A DNA stretch of 64,000 nucleotides from Corynebacterium halotolerans (GTDB taxonomy: Bacteria; Actinomycetota; Actinomycetes; Mycobacteriales; Mycobacteriaceae), in assembly GCF_001056295.1 (NCBI RefSeq), contig NZ_JVMD01000015.1, positions 372,001-436,000 of the forward strand. Reading direction: 5' to 3'. Below the pieces are notes generated by a model, which did no database searches, was not told where the DNA came from, and saw nothing but the letters and a program-made list of their open reading frames with translations. A program made the position numbers and the translations under genes. Of the stretch, positions 38,953 to 47,094 are shown in pieces; the first letter of the stretch is position 1, and each line of letters begins with the position of its first letter.

Positions 38953-39624
38953 TCAGTACCCCCTGCGGATCCACTCCTCCAGGTGCGGCGCCTCGCGGCC
39001 GATGGTCGTGTGGTCGCCGTGGCCGGTGCGGACGATGGTCTCCTCCGGCAGGGTCAGCAGGTTGTCGCGGATGGAATCGATGATGGTGTCGAAGTCCGAG
39101 AACGACCGCCCGGTCGCGCCGGGGCCGCCCGAGAACAGCGTGTCGCCGGAGAACAGCTCGCCGGCCTCCGGCACGTACAGGCAGCACGAACCGGGGGAAT
39201 GGCCCGGGGTGTTGACCACCATGACCTCGGTGCCCGCGACCTCGAGCTTCTGGCCGTGCTCCAGGGTGTCGTGGCCGAGGTCGCCCCACGTCTGCTCCCA
39301 CAGCATCTGGTCGCCGGGGTGGACGAGGATCGGCGCGTCGAGCTTCTCGGACAGCTCCGGGGCGACGGTGATGTGGTCGTTGTGCGCGTGGGTGCACACG
39401 ATGGCCTTCACGCGGCGCCCGCCGACGGCGTCGATGATCGGCTGGGCCGTGTGCGCGGCGTCGACGACGATGACCTCGTTTTCGTCGCCGAAGACCCAGA
39501 TGTTGTTGTCCACGTCCCATTCGCCGCCGTCGAGGGCGAACGTGCCGGACGTGACCACGTGGTCGATGATCAGATCGCCCTGCTTGCGGATGCGCTCCGC
39601 GGCGTCGTGCGATTCGGTGCTCAT
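38953..39624 (-). CDS. Metallo-beta-lactamase-fold hydrolase, likely S-formylmycothiol or thioester hydrolase
   Basis: A 223-residue glyoxalase II-like protein. The metal-binding HAHNDH lies at residues 79-84, with the second ligands in NTPGHSPGS, FSGDTLFSGG and TGHGD. It lies 3' of the mycothiol-dependent formaldehyde dehydrogenase on the same strand, and in C. glutamicum the corresponding neighbour pair exists; that makes hydrolysis of the S-formyl-mycothiol product plausible. The spacer (about 160 bases) holds the GTCGTCAAGC triplet repeats. Confidence 0.8.
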   Translation of the reverse strand: MSTESHDAAERIRKQGDLIIDHVVTSGTFALDGGEWDVDNNIWVFGDENEVIVVDAAHTAQPIIDAVGGRRVKAIVCTHAHNDHITVAPELSEKLDAPILVHPGDQMLWEQTWGDLGHDTLEHGQKLEVAGTEVMVVNTPGHSPGSCCLYVPEAGELFSGDTLFSGGPGATGRSFSDFDTIIDSIRDNLLTLPEETIVRTGHGDHTTIGREAPHLEEWIRRGY

Positions 39625-39719
39625 TGGTGCTCTCTCCTGGTGGTGGAAGGGGGCCGGTGGAAGTCGGTGGGTTGGAGAAGGTGGGTGGGAGTCGGGCGGT
39701 GGCCCGGTGGGCGGTGGCC

Positions 39720-39763
39720 GTCGTCAAGCGCGGTTCGTCGTCAAGCGCCGTCCGTCGTCAAGC
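39720..39763. repeat. Three GTCGTCAAGC decamers at 17-bp spacing
   Basis: GTCGTCAAGC starts at 39720, 39737 and 39754. The same decamer occurs at six other places in the window (1595-, 35227+, 49486+, 56129-, 58703- and 61906-), and a variant GTCGCAAAGC at six. Here three copies are clustered in the gene-free spacer before the formaldehyde dehydrogenase gene. Confidence 0.7.
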
Positions 39764-39783
39764 AAGATGCCGCCCCGCCGCGC

Positions 39784-40956
39784 CTACAGCGTGACCACGG
39801 AACGCAGGACCTTGCCCGCCTTCATGGTGTCGAACGCCTCCTCGACGTCGTCGAGGCCGATGCGCTCGCTGACGAAGTCCGCCAGCGGCAGGCGATCCTC
39901 CAGCGACAGGTCGACGAGCATGGGGAAGTCGCGCTCGGGCAGGCAATCGCCGTACCAGCTGGACTTCAGCGAGCCGCCGCGGCCGAAGACGTCGAGCAGC
40001 GGCACCTCCAGCTTCATCGTCGGCGAGGGCACGCCGACCAGCACGACGCGCCCGGCGAGGTCGCGCGCGTAGAACGACTGCACGTAAGTCTCGGGGCGGC
40101 CGACTGCGTCGATGACGACGTCGGCCCCGAAGCCCCCGGTCAGTTCACGGATTTGCTTGACGACGGGATCGTCCTCGCCCGTCGCGCCGGGTGCGCCGGC
40201 GGCGAGTTCCTTCGAATTGATGGTGTGGGTCGCCCCGAAGTCGCGGGCGGTGTCCAGCTTCTCGTCGGAGATGTCCACCGCGATGATCGTCGTCGCGCCG
40301 GCCAGCTTCGCGCCGGCGATGGCCGCGGTGCCGACGCCGCCGCAGCCGATCACCGCGACGGACTCGCCGCGGGTGATCTCGCCGGTGTTGATGGCCGCGC
40401 CGATGCCCGCCATCACGCCGCAGCCCAGCAGACCGGCGACGGCCGGGTCGGCGTCGGGGGAAACCTTGGTGCACTGGCCCTCGTGGACCAGCGTGGCGTC
40501 GCAGAACGCGCCGATGCCCAGGGCGGGCGTCAGCTCGGTGCCGTCGGCGAGCGTCATGGGCTTGGAGGCGTTGTGAGTGGCGAAGCAGTACTTCGGCTCG
40601 CCCTTCTTGCAGGCGCGGCACTGGCCGCACACCGCGCGCCAGTTGAGCACCACGAAGTCGCCGACCTCGACGTGGGTGACGGCGTCGCCGACTTCGGAGA
40701 CGACGCCGGCGGTCTCGTGGCCGAGGAGGAAGGGGTAATCGTCGTTGATGTCGCCGTCGCGGTAGGCGAGGTCGGTGTGGCAGACGCCGCAGGCCTGGAC
40801 GTCGACGATGACGTCGTTGGGGCCGGGGGCGGGGAGGACGACGTCCACCATCTCCACGGGGGCGCCCTTGGAGCGGGCGATGATGCCCCGGACGGTGCGG
40901 TGGGCGTCGGCGGCGCCGCTGTCGGGCTGGTTCTGGGTGGCGTTGTTTTCCGTCAT
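39784..40956 (-). CDS. S-(hydroxymethyl)mycothiol dehydrogenase
   Basis: A 390-residue zinc-dependent alcohol dehydrogenase that oxidises the mycothiol adduct of formaldehyde with NAD. The catalytic zinc site is CGVCH (Cys56, Cys59 region) with GHETAG at 79-84; the structural zinc loop is [15 protein letters not shown]; the NAD site is [14 protein letters not shown]. The match is to the mycothiol-dependent formaldehyde dehydrogenases of actinobacteria (MscR/FadH), longer than plain alcohol dehydrogenases. The first 20 residues look disordered. Likely an operon with the metallo-hydrolase downstream. Confidence 0.9.
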   Translation of the reverse strand: MTENNATQNQPDSGAADAHRTVRGIIARSKGAPVEMVDVVLPAPGPNDVIVDVQACGVCHTDLAYRDGDINDDYPFLLGHETAGVVSEVGDAVTHVEVGDFVVLNWRAVCGQCRACKKGEPKYCFATHNASKPMTLADGTELTPALGIGAFCDATLVHEGQCTKVSPDADPAVAGLLGCGVMAGIGAAINTGEITRGESVAVIGCGGVGTAAIAGAKLAGATTIIAVDISDEKLDTARDFGATHTINSKELAAGAPGATGEDDPVVKQIRELTGGFGADVVIDAVGRPETYVQSFYARDLAGRVVLVGVPSPTMKLEVPLLDVFGRGGSLKSSWYGDCLPERDFPMLVDLSLEDRLPLADFVSERIGLDDVEEAFDTMKAGKVLRSVVTL

Positions 40957-40997
40957 GCCTCCCAGCGTAGGGAGACTTTCCGCTTTGCGCCCCGGAT

Positions 40998-42689
40998 TCA
41001 GCCGCGCAGCGGATCCGCGAAGAACTCCACCTCGTGCCAGGACGACAGCCGGAAGGCCCGGTCCATGGCCGCGCGCTCCGTGGTCGTGGCGGTGGTGGCG
41101 TACTTCGAGCAGATGTCGATCGCCCGGTTGGTGTCCGAGTCGAAGGCGTCGTCGGCGTAGGTGTCCAGCCACCGCGCGTACGGGTGGGCGTCGTGGTTGC
41201 GGGCGATCAGCCGGTGGCCGATGTCGCGGTAGAGCCAGAAGCAGGGGAGAACCGCGGCGATGAGTTCGCCGTAGGAGCCGCGGGCGGCGGTGGCGACCAG
41301 GTGGTCGACGTAGGCGCGGGTGACCGGCGACGCCTCGATGGCGCCTGCGCCCTCGTCGCCGGCGTCGTCGCCGAGGAAGCTGCGGTGCAGTTCCATCTCG
41401 CCGGCCAGGGCGCCGTGGGCGGCGTAGGACCAGAACATCTGCTCCTCCTGCGTCGGCGCCAGCGAGGACGCCGCAGCCAGCGCGCGGGAGTAGCCGTTGA
41501 GGTACAGCGCGTCCTGGGCCAGGTAGCGGCGGAAGGCTTCCTGGGGCAGCGTGCCGGAGCCGAGGCCCTTGACGAAGTCGAGGTCGTCGATCGCCTCGCG
41601 CAGGTCCGCGATCGATTCCCACCACTGGTCGGCGATGGTCGCCGCGTCCGCGGACAGCCCCCGTTCCCACAGCTGCGCGAAGTGATGGACGGGCCCGTTG
41701 CCTTCGCCGACCTCCAGCTCGTCGGCGTGGCGCAGCGCGGACGTCAGCCACTCCTTGGCAACCCCGACGGAGCGGAAGGGGTCGCCGATGCGGGGCCACA
41801 GGGCGGCGATGGCCGCGGAGATGGAGCAGCCCGTGCCGTGGGTGTTGCGGGTGTCGATGCGCGGTCCGGTGAACCGCTCGGCGGATCCGTCGGGGCGGAC
41901 CAGCGAGTCCACGACGATATCGTCGCGCAGGTGCCCGCCCTTGGCCAGCACAAGGACGTCGTGTTCGGCGGCCACCGCGTGGGCCTGGTCGAGGGCTTCG
42001 CCGGGCGTCGTCGCCGGCTGGGTGCCCGCGAGCACGGCCAGCTCGGGGATGTTCGGGGTGACCAGGTCGACGTGGCGCAGCAGGCCGCGCAGGGCTTCCT
42101 CGGCCTCGGGCTTGAGCAGCCGGTCGCCGGAGGTCGCCACCATGACGGGGTCCAGGACGACGATCGGGGAGGGCGCGCCCTCGAGGAACTCGGCGTCGGA
42201 GTCTTCGTCCGCGGCGGTGTCGGCGGAGTCGGTAGCGCCGGTGTCGGCGGCACCCGCGCCGGTGTCGCCTGCGCCGGTGCCGGAGGCATCGTCGGCCCCC
42301 GCGTTGCGGCTGCGCAGCGCATCCAGCCAGTCGGCGACTTCGGCGATGGTCGGCGCGTCGAAAAGCATGCCGATCTTCACCGCATCGATGGCCACGTCAT
42401 CCGACACCGCATCGAGCTGCGAGCGGAGGAACTCCACTGGGGGCACGTGGACATCGCGCACGCCGCGGGTGTTCTGGCTGACCAGTGCGGTGACCACCGC
42501 CATGCCGTACGCGCCGTGCGCGGAGAACGACTTCAGGTCGGCCTGCACGCCGGCGCCGCCGGTGGGGTCGGTGCCCGCGATGGACAGCACCCGCGGGATC
42601 CGGCCGGTGCGCTGGACGCCGCACGCGACGCATCCTCCGTTCCAGTCCTCCGGGTACTGCCGGTATGCGGAACGTGGTGCGTCGCCCAT
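40998..42689 (-). CDS. thiD: ThiD-TenA fusion: hydroxymethylpyrimidine (phosphate) kinase and thiaminase II-type domain
   Basis: A 563-residue fusion. The N-terminal part (about 30-330) is HMP kinase: [65 protein letters not shown], and [15 protein letters not shown] with the catalytic Gly-rich turn. The C-terminal 215 residues are TenA ([55 protein letters not shown], and CFWLYRDIG with its nucleophile Cys), which salvages pyrimidine from degraded thiamin. Two oddities: a 30-residue N-terminal lead with a CxxC, and an acidic Ala/Gly/Thr/Asp insert of about 40 residues in the kinase. It is controlled by the TPP riboswitch directly upstream. Confidence 0.92.
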   Translation of the reverse strand: MGDAPRSAYRQYPEDWNGGCVACGVQRTGRIPRVLSIAGTDPTGGAGVQADLKSFSAHGAYGMAVVTALVSQNTRGVRDVHVPPVEFLRSQLDAVSDDVAIDAVKIGMLFDAPTIAEVADWLDALRSRNAGADDASGTGAGDTGAGAADTGATDSADTAADEDSDAEFLEGAPSPIVVLDPVMVATSGDRLLKPEAEEALRGLLRHVDLVTPNIPELAVLAGTQPATTPGEALDQAHAVAAEHDVLVLAKGGHLRDDIVVDSLVRPDGSAERFTGPRIDTRNTHGTGCSISAAIAALWPRIGDPFRSVGVAKEWLTSALRHADELEVGEGNGPVHHFAQLWERGLSADAATIADQWWESIADLREAIDDLDFVKGLGSGTLPQEAFRRYLAQDALYLNGYSRALAAASSLAPTQEEQMFWSYAAHGALAGEMELHRSFLGDDAGDEGAGAIEASPVTRAYVDHLVATAARGSYGELIAAVLPCFWLYRDIGHRLIARNHDAHPYARWLDTYADDAFDSDTNRAIDICSKYATTATTTERAAMDRAFRLSSWHEVEFFADPLRG

Positions 42690-42697
42690 TGCAACAT

Positions 42698-42776
42698 CCT
42701 TTCGCCGGTGCCAGCCGGATCAAGTTCGGCGGGTGTGCTCTCAGCCCGGGCGGCCCGGGCACCCCGTGTTGCGCGA
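42698..42776 (-). promoter_or_regulatory. TPP riboswitch (THI element)
   Basis: Read on the minus strand, it has the conserved blocks ACGGGGTGCC, GGCTGAGA, ACCCGCCGAACTTGATC and GGCTGGCACCGGCGAAAGGA, in that order, exactly the THI-box sequence. The final AAAGGA is also the ribosome site of the thiD-tenA gene, seven bases before its ATG, so thiamin pyrophosphate would block translation by sequestering it. Confidence 0.95.
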
Positions 42777-42940
42777 AACGTTAGCAAACGCGCCGGTTGC
42801 TTCGCGACGGCCCGGCCAGCGCCCGTCCGCCCTGTCTGATGGAGTCCGGCCGGTGCTCGTCCGCCCTGCCGGATGGGGTCCGGCCGGGTGGCTTCCGGCG
42901 CGGGCGGCTGCGCGGCCGAAATATGGTGTGACCTGCTGAT

Positions 42941-42969
42941 TTGGCGTCCATATGGGTACTGGGTAGAGT
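42941..42969 (+). promoter_or_regulatory. Promoter of tRNA-Asn
   Basis: TTGGCG (42941-42946), 17 bases, then TAGAGT (42964-42969), about 34 bases before the tRNA 5' end. Spacing and boxes fit a housekeeping sigma promoter. Confidence 0.65.
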
Positions 42970-43003
42970 AATGATCCGTCGCACGGAGACGTGCCGGAGA
43001 CAT

Positions 43004-43075
43004 TCCTCCATAGCTCAATGGCAGAGCATTCGACTGTTAATCGAAGGGTTGCTGGTTCGAGTCCAGCTGGAGGAG
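43004..43075 (+). tRNA. tRNA-Asn (GTT)
   Basis: A 72-base cloverleaf. The acceptor stem is TCCTCCA/TGGAGGA; the D arm is TAGCTCAATGGCAGAGCA; the anticodon loop CTGTTAA has anticodon GTT at 43036-43038; the T arm is GCTGGTTCGAGTCCAGC. CCA is not encoded. A terminator follows at 43085. Confidence 0.95.
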
Positions 43076-43084
43076 CAAAAGCAG

Positions 43085-43116
43085 CGGGCCAGGGAGATTT
43101 TCCCTGGCCCGTTTTT
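43085..43116 (+). terminator. Terminator after tRNA-Asn
   Basis: CGGGCCAGGGA, loop GATTT, TCCCTGGCCCG followed by TTTTT: an 11-bp perfect stem with a U-run. Confidence 0.9.
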
Positions 43117-43223
43117 CGTGCGCTGACCAGAATGCAGGAAAAATGCAGGAGGAATCACCGGAGGCTTATTATTCAGACCGGATGGATCAGGCATGATTCG
43201 AGTCTGGTGCCGAGGGGGTACTC

Positions 43224-43598
43224 GTGGGTGGGACCATGCCAGTCTGGGGAGCGGTGGCGCTCGCCGTATCGGTGGCGTTGATCACGCAGATCGGGACTTT
43301 CCTCGTCCAGTACCTGCAGCGGCATCACGACCGGGAGCGACGCCGTAATGAGGAATGGCATCGCAATCTCCGTTGGGCAGTCGATCTGATCACGGACGGT
43401 GATGATGCGTCACTCGTGCTTGGCGTCCATGCGTTGGATGCACTCGATGATGACGACGCACTGTCCGAGAACGACCAGCGTTTGATTGATGCGATCTTGA
43501 CGGCCATCCTCGCCGGTTTCGACCATGACGACGGGGCCACTGGCAACGAACACGGATACACTGAAGTAGACAAGGATGACGGAGGTGACTCGGAATGA
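43224..43598 (+). CDS. Small membrane-anchored acidic protein
   Basis: A 124-residue protein: an N-terminal helix (AVALAVSVALITQIGTFLVQYL) followed by a basic RHHDRERRRNEEWHR patch and an acidic C-terminus (DITDG, DDDDALSENDQRL, DHDDGATG). An ATG four codons in is an alternative to the GTG used. Its stop overlaps the start of the next small gene (ATGA). The region after tRNA-Asn is lower in GC than its surroundings, which with the orphan pair suggests a remnant of a mobile element. No family recognised. Confidence 0.55.
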   Translation: MGGTMPVWGAVALAVSVALITQIGTFLVQYLQRHHDRERRRNEEWHRNLRWAVDLITDGDDASLVLGVHALDALDDDDALSENDQRLIDAILTAILAGFDHDDGATGNEHGYTEVDKDDGGDSE

Positions 43599-43750
43599 AG
43601 GTGCGACACTCAGCTCGCAAGGCTTCACCCGGCCAGGTGGCCGCCGCAAAGCTGCTCGTCAAGCGCGAACGCGAAGGAAAGGTCACGGTCACCGTCAGTC
43701 CACGCATCCGCGCGATCGCTGAACAGGGGAAGCCCGACAAGGTCGCTTGA
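43595..43750 (+). CDS. 51-residue basic protein, coupled to the membrane-anchored gene
   Basis: A small basic protein, MKVRHSARKASPGQVAAAK at the start, containing LLVKREREGKVTVTVSPRI and ending KPDKVA. Its ATG overlaps the preceding stop by four bases and a GGAGG site lies eight bases upstream. The acidic upstream protein and basic downstream partner could be a two-component pair of toxin-antitoxin or regulator type, but nothing in either sequence is diagnostic. Confidence 0.5.
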   Translation: MKVRHSARKASPGQVAAAKLLVKREREGKVTVTVSPRIRAIAEQGKPDKVA

Positions 43751-43847
43751 CCAAGGCGAAAAGCTGCTGGCTCTAGCCGTTGCGCCCCGAGGGGTAATGA
43801 TTGGTTTCTGACGGAGTCGATCCGTCCGGCCACCGCGCCTTCGGTGT

Positions 43848-43954
43848 AAACCCACCCCGAATCGCGTCCGGCCACCGCGCCTTCGTCGTTAACCCACCCC
43901 GAATGCGCAGACCCACCCGCTGTAACGGGTGGGGCTGCGCATTCGGGGTGGGTC
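43848..43954. repeat. Nested palindromic repeat (copy B)
   Basis: AACCCACCCCGAAT occurs at 43849 and 43891. The second begins a 63-base near-perfect palindrome: an outer stem of 19 bp (ACCCACCCCGAATGCGCAG with its complement) and an inner stem CCCACCCG/CGGGTGGG around CTGTAA. It is the same element as at 27962-28030, with a better-conserved stem. It lies in a gene-free stretch between the two-gene unit and the 26-residue peptide. Confidence 0.8.
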
Positions 43955-44023
43955 TGTGTGCGTGTCGGTCGACGGTGCCCATGGAAACCTGCACAGACGG
44001 ACCGCGCCCACGGCAGTCGGCAC

Positions 44024-44058
44024 AAAAGAACCCCGCACCGGCAATCGGTGCGGGGTTC
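44024..44058 (-). terminator. Terminator of the 26-residue peptide gene
   Basis: On the minus strand GAACCCCGCACCG, a short ATTGC loop, CGGTGCGGGGTTC, then TTTTGT: a 13-bp stem with a T-run 27 bases after the peptide's stop codon. Confidence 0.9.
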
Positions 44059-44084
44059 CGGTCCTGCAAAGTTGCGGACGTTGT

Positions 44085-44165
44085 TTAGCCCACGCCGAGG
44101 ATCAGATCGATGAGCTCGAGGATGGGGGTAACCGACTGGAAAAGGTCGAGGCTGGACTCAAACAT
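44085..44165 (-). CDS. 26-residue acidic amphipathic peptide (porin-like or secreted helical peptide)
   Basis: A 27-codon gene reading MFESSLDLFQS then VTPILELIDLILGVG. The peptide is hydrophobic with four acidic and no basic residues, and plots as an amphipathic helix; there is no signal peptide. AAAGGAG lies seven bases before the ATG and a strong terminator follows the stop, so a dedicated short transcript is well supported. Its size, acidity, lack of signal and Ser residues recall the small mycomembrane porins PorA/PorH of corynebacteria, which are also signal-less amphipathic acidic peptides; it could equally be another helical membrane-active peptide. The functional assignment is inference. 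Confidence 0.6.
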   Translation of the reverse strand: MFESSLDLFQSVTPILELIDLILGVG

Positions 44166-44297
44166 GCGTTCTCCTTTGTGGGGATTGATGGTGCCGCGGC
44201 AGGTCCGGGCGTCACTGGAGTATGTGCGCCGCCTAGTCGCGGCGGTTATGTCCGGAGTAACGCCGCTGGTCGGCGACATCGCGCCCCGGTCGCCCCG

Positions 44298-44327
44298 ACA
44301 GTAACCGAGGATTACGGGTCAAATCAA
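44298..44327 (-). promoter_or_regulatory. Possible promoter for the 26-residue peptide
   Basis: On the minus strand TTGATT, 18 bases, TACTGT; transcription would begin near 44291, giving a 125-base leader rich in inverted repeats. Weak by itself. Confidence 0.35.
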
Positions 44328-44392
44328 TGGTCCCGACAATCATTTTCGGATGGCGGGGGTAATGGCCGGCGAGCCTTTTCGGGGAGTCCGGG

Positions 44393-45199
44393 TCAGGCCT
44401 CTCGGATCTTGATTTCGCCGAACATGACGATGCCGTCCAGGACCACCGTCAGCCCGTTGGGCTGGGCATTCGGGTTCAGATGGTTGATCACTTCGGTCAT
44501 CGGGGTGGTCATGTCCATGATGACGCGCGTGCCGGACGGGACCGTGATCTCGATCTCGGAGAAGAACGATTGCAAATCCAGAACGATGTTGTCGCTGGGC
44601 AATTCGGCCCTGGAAAGATCCAGCTTCAATTCGCCGAAAACGGACCACCACGTCGTTTCATTCTTCGGCGACCACCAACCGGACATCTCCTTTGATCCGA
44701 AAACCGTCGCGGTGCCGTTTTGCCGCGGGGTGTCGGGTGAATTGGAGATGGTGAATCGTGCGGGCGCGCCGCCGCGGCCGAAGGAGGACTCATACGGTTG
44801 GTCGGTGCCGCGCGCCACGGCGCCGTGCGGGGTCGGGCCGTACGGGTTGCCCGAACTTCCCCCGGTGCCGTGCTCCCCGCCGGCCCCCGGCACTCCATGT
44901 CCGTGCCCCGGGACGCCATGTCCGTGCCCCGCCACTCCATGTCCGGGGACACCGCCGGGGCCGCCGTTGCCGGGGGCACCGTATCCACCCGGCCCATGAT
45001 GCGGACGGTTCTGCTCGATCCGCTCCAGGCGCCCCGCGATGGCGTCGAGTTCCGGCGAATCGTCGTCGCGGCCGGCGTCCCACACCTGGGCGCAGAGGGA
45101 GTCGTACTCCTCGATGCTCAATTCCCCGAGTCCGACGGCGACTTCCAGCCTGGCCTGAAGTCGGTCGCGTCGTCCGTGGGGCTTTCCGGGATAGGCCAT
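44393..45199 (-). CDS. DUF1707 protein with LiaF-like C-terminal domain
   Basis: A 268-residue protein. The N-terminal DUF1707 (HGRRDRLQARLEVAVGLGELSIEEYDSLCAQVWDA, about 9-45) is followed by a Gly/His/Pro-rich linker with VPGHGHGVPG repeats and a C-terminal beta-helix-like domain of cell-wall-active antibiotic-response (LiaF/DUF2154) type: ATVFGSKEMSGWWSPKNETTWWSVFGELKLDLSRAELPSDNIVLDLQSFFSEIEITVPSGTRV. No membrane helix is seen. In actinobacteria such proteins likely sense envelope state, but their mechanism is unknown. Confidence 0.75.
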   Translation of the reverse strand: MAYPGKPHGRRDRLQARLEVAVGLGELSIEEYDSLCAQVWDAGRDDDSPELDAIAGRLERIEQNRPHHGPGGYGAPGNGGPGGVPGHGVAGHGHGVPGHGHGVPGAGGEHGTGGSSGNPYGPTPHGAVARGTDQPYESSFGRGGAPARFTISNSPDTPRQNGTATVFGSKEMSGWWSPKNETTWWSVFGELKLDLSRAELPSDNIVLDLQSFFSEIEITVPSGTRVIMDMTTPMTEVINHLNPNAQPNGLTVVLDGIVMFGEIKIREA

Positions 45200-45405
45200 G
45201 GCGCCAAATTACCCGCTTTCGCGTGCCCCCGTAAGGGCGGGCGGTGACAGCGCACACGGCGTCGTAAAGCAGCCGACCAGCGGTGATGCTTCCGAGACCG
45301 CAATTTAACGGGTTGTTCATCTTCCACCAATGTGATTTCCACGTTGGTTACCTACTCTGGCGGTTGTCCGGCAGGGGGAAGCTGCCGGACGGAACAGGAG
45401 CCACG

Positions 45406-46860
45406 TTGCGTACCACGACCGCGACCACTGACCGAACCCCTCTGATCCGGGATGGGGAGGTGGTGGACGCGGGCGCGACGACGCGCGGCGACACCACCGA
45501 CTCCACCCGCACCGCAGGCGGGGCCGACGACGCAGGACGCCGGGGCACGGCGCTGCGCACCTACGTGCTGGACACGTCGGTGCTGCTGTCCGACCCCCAC
45601 GCGCTGCGGAAATTCGCCGAGCACTCCGTCGTGCTGCCTCTGGTGGTGATCAACGAACTGGAGGCAAAGCGACACCACCCCGAACTCGGGTGGTTCGCCC
45701 GGACGGCGTTGCGCCAGCTGGAGGAGCTGAGGCACCGCCACGAACGCCTGGACCTGCCGGTGACCGCCAACGAAGACGGCGGCACGGTGCAGGTCGAGCT
45801 CAATCACACGGACCCGTCGGTATTGCCGGCGGGTTTTCGCAATGATGCCAACGATCACCGCATCCTGGCCTGCGCCCTGAACTTCAAGGCCGAGGGCCAC
45901 GACACCGTGCTCGTGACCAAGGACATCCCGCTGCGCGTGAAAGCGGGCGCGGTGGGCCTGCCCGCCGACGAGTACCACGCGCAGGACGTGGTGGTCACCG
46001 GGTACACGGGGCTGGCGGAGATCGGCGTCGCGTCGGAGGACATCGACGCGTTGTTCCGCAACGGCTTCACGCAGCTTCGCGACGACGCCGTCACCGCCGA
46101 CGGCGAGCCCGCCGCGGAGCTGCCGGTGCATTGCGGAGTGCAGCTCACCTCCGGCACGCAGTCGGCGCTCGGCCGCATTCTGCCGGGCGGGGGCGTCCGC
46201 CTGGTGCGCGGCGATCTGGAGGCCTTCGGCCTGCGGGGCCGTTCCGCCGAGCAGCGCATCGCGCTGGATCTGCTTCTCGACGACGAGGTGGGCATCGTTT
46301 CGCTCGGCGGCCGCGCCGGCACCGGCAAATCCGCGCTGGCGTTGTGCGCCGGCCTGGAGGCCGTGATGGAGCATGGCAGGCACCGCAAGATCGTGGTGTT
46401 CCGCCCTCTCTACGCCGTCGGCGGGCAGAACCTCGGGTACCTGCCGGGGTCGGAGAGCGAGAAGATGAACCCCTGGGCCCAGGCCGTGTACGACACGCTG
46501 GAAGGCCTGGTCAGCCCGAACGTCATGGAGGAGATCCAGTCGCGCGGGATGCTCGAGGTGCTGCCGCTGACGCACATCCGCGGACGCAGCCTCCACGACA
46601 GCTTCGTCATCGTGGACGAGGCCCAGTCGCTGGAGCGCAACGTGCTGCTGACGGTGCTGTCCCGCCTGGGCGCGAATTCGCGGGTGGTGCTCACCCATGA
46701 CGTCGCACAGCGCGACAACCTGCGCGTGGGCCGGCACGACGGCGTGGCGGCGATCATCGAGAAGTTGAAGGGCAACGACCTTTTCGGGCACGTCACCCTG
46801 CAGCGGTCGGAGCGTTCGCGCATCGCGGAGCTGGTGACCAACCTCCTGGAGGAAGGCTAG
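45406..46860 (+). CDS. PIN-PhoH fusion ATPase
   Basis: A 484-residue protein with an N-terminal PIN nuclease domain ([51 protein letters not shown], and [14 protein letters not shown], carrying the conserved acidic residues) and a C-terminal PhoH ATPase ([56 protein letters not shown]). This is the PhoH2 toxin-like RNA helicase/nuclease architecture. No in-frame ATG fits; a TTG at 45406 behind ACAGGAGCC is preferred, and a GTG at 45461 with GGGAGG is possible. Distinct from the ribosome-linked phoH at 20943. Mycobacterial PhoH2 is preceded by a small antitoxin gene (PhoAT); none is recognised here. Confidence 0.88.
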   Translation: MRTTTATTDRTPLIRDGEVVDAGATTRGDTTDSTRTAGGADDAGRRGTALRTYVLDTSVLLSDPHALRKFAEHSVVLPLVVINELEAKRHHPELGWFARTALRQLEELRHRHERLDLPVTANEDGGTVQVELNHTDPSVLPAGFRNDANDHRILACALNFKAEGHDTVLVTKDIPLRVKAGAVGLPADEYHAQDVVVTGYTGLAEIGVASEDIDALFRNGFTQLRDDAVTADGEPAAELPVHCGVQLTSGTQSALGRILPGGGVRLVRGDLEAFGLRGRSAEQRIALDLLLDDEVGIVSLGGRAGTGKSALALCAGLEAVMEHGRHRKIVVFRPLYAVGGQNLGYLPGSESEKMNPWAQAVYDTLEGLVSPNVMEEIQSRGMLEVLPLTHIRGRSLHDSFVIVDEAQSLERNVLLTVLSRLGANSRVVLTHDVAQRDNLRVGRHDGVAAIIEKLKGNDLFGHVTLQRSERSRIAELVTNLLEEG

Positions 46861-47094
46861 GGAGCGGACGGGACGCGGGGCGGGAGAGGGCCCGGGTTGG
46901 TGCGCCGGACCCGCACCCGCTCCGCGTTCGGCCGTGCGGTCGTCGGTCGCACCTTCGCCGGCCGGGCCGCCTCGGCCCGGGGCGGGCTGGGCCGCGCGGT
47001 GCGCCGCTGCAAGGCGTTCCGGTTCCGCAACATTTGATAAACCGGCTTCGAAAAACCCCCACGCGGCCGCCGCCCGAGGGCTATCGTTCGGCCC

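Noticed and set aside
36509..39727. Minus-strand frame of over 1000 codons across dnaG
   Set aside because: Shadow of dnaG; composition reflects its third-position GC. The real minus-strand genes in this span have defined families.
43076..43760. Prophage or integrative element at tRNA-Asn
   Set aside because: No integrase and no second copy of the tRNA 3' end was found within the window; only a composition change and two orphan genes remain.
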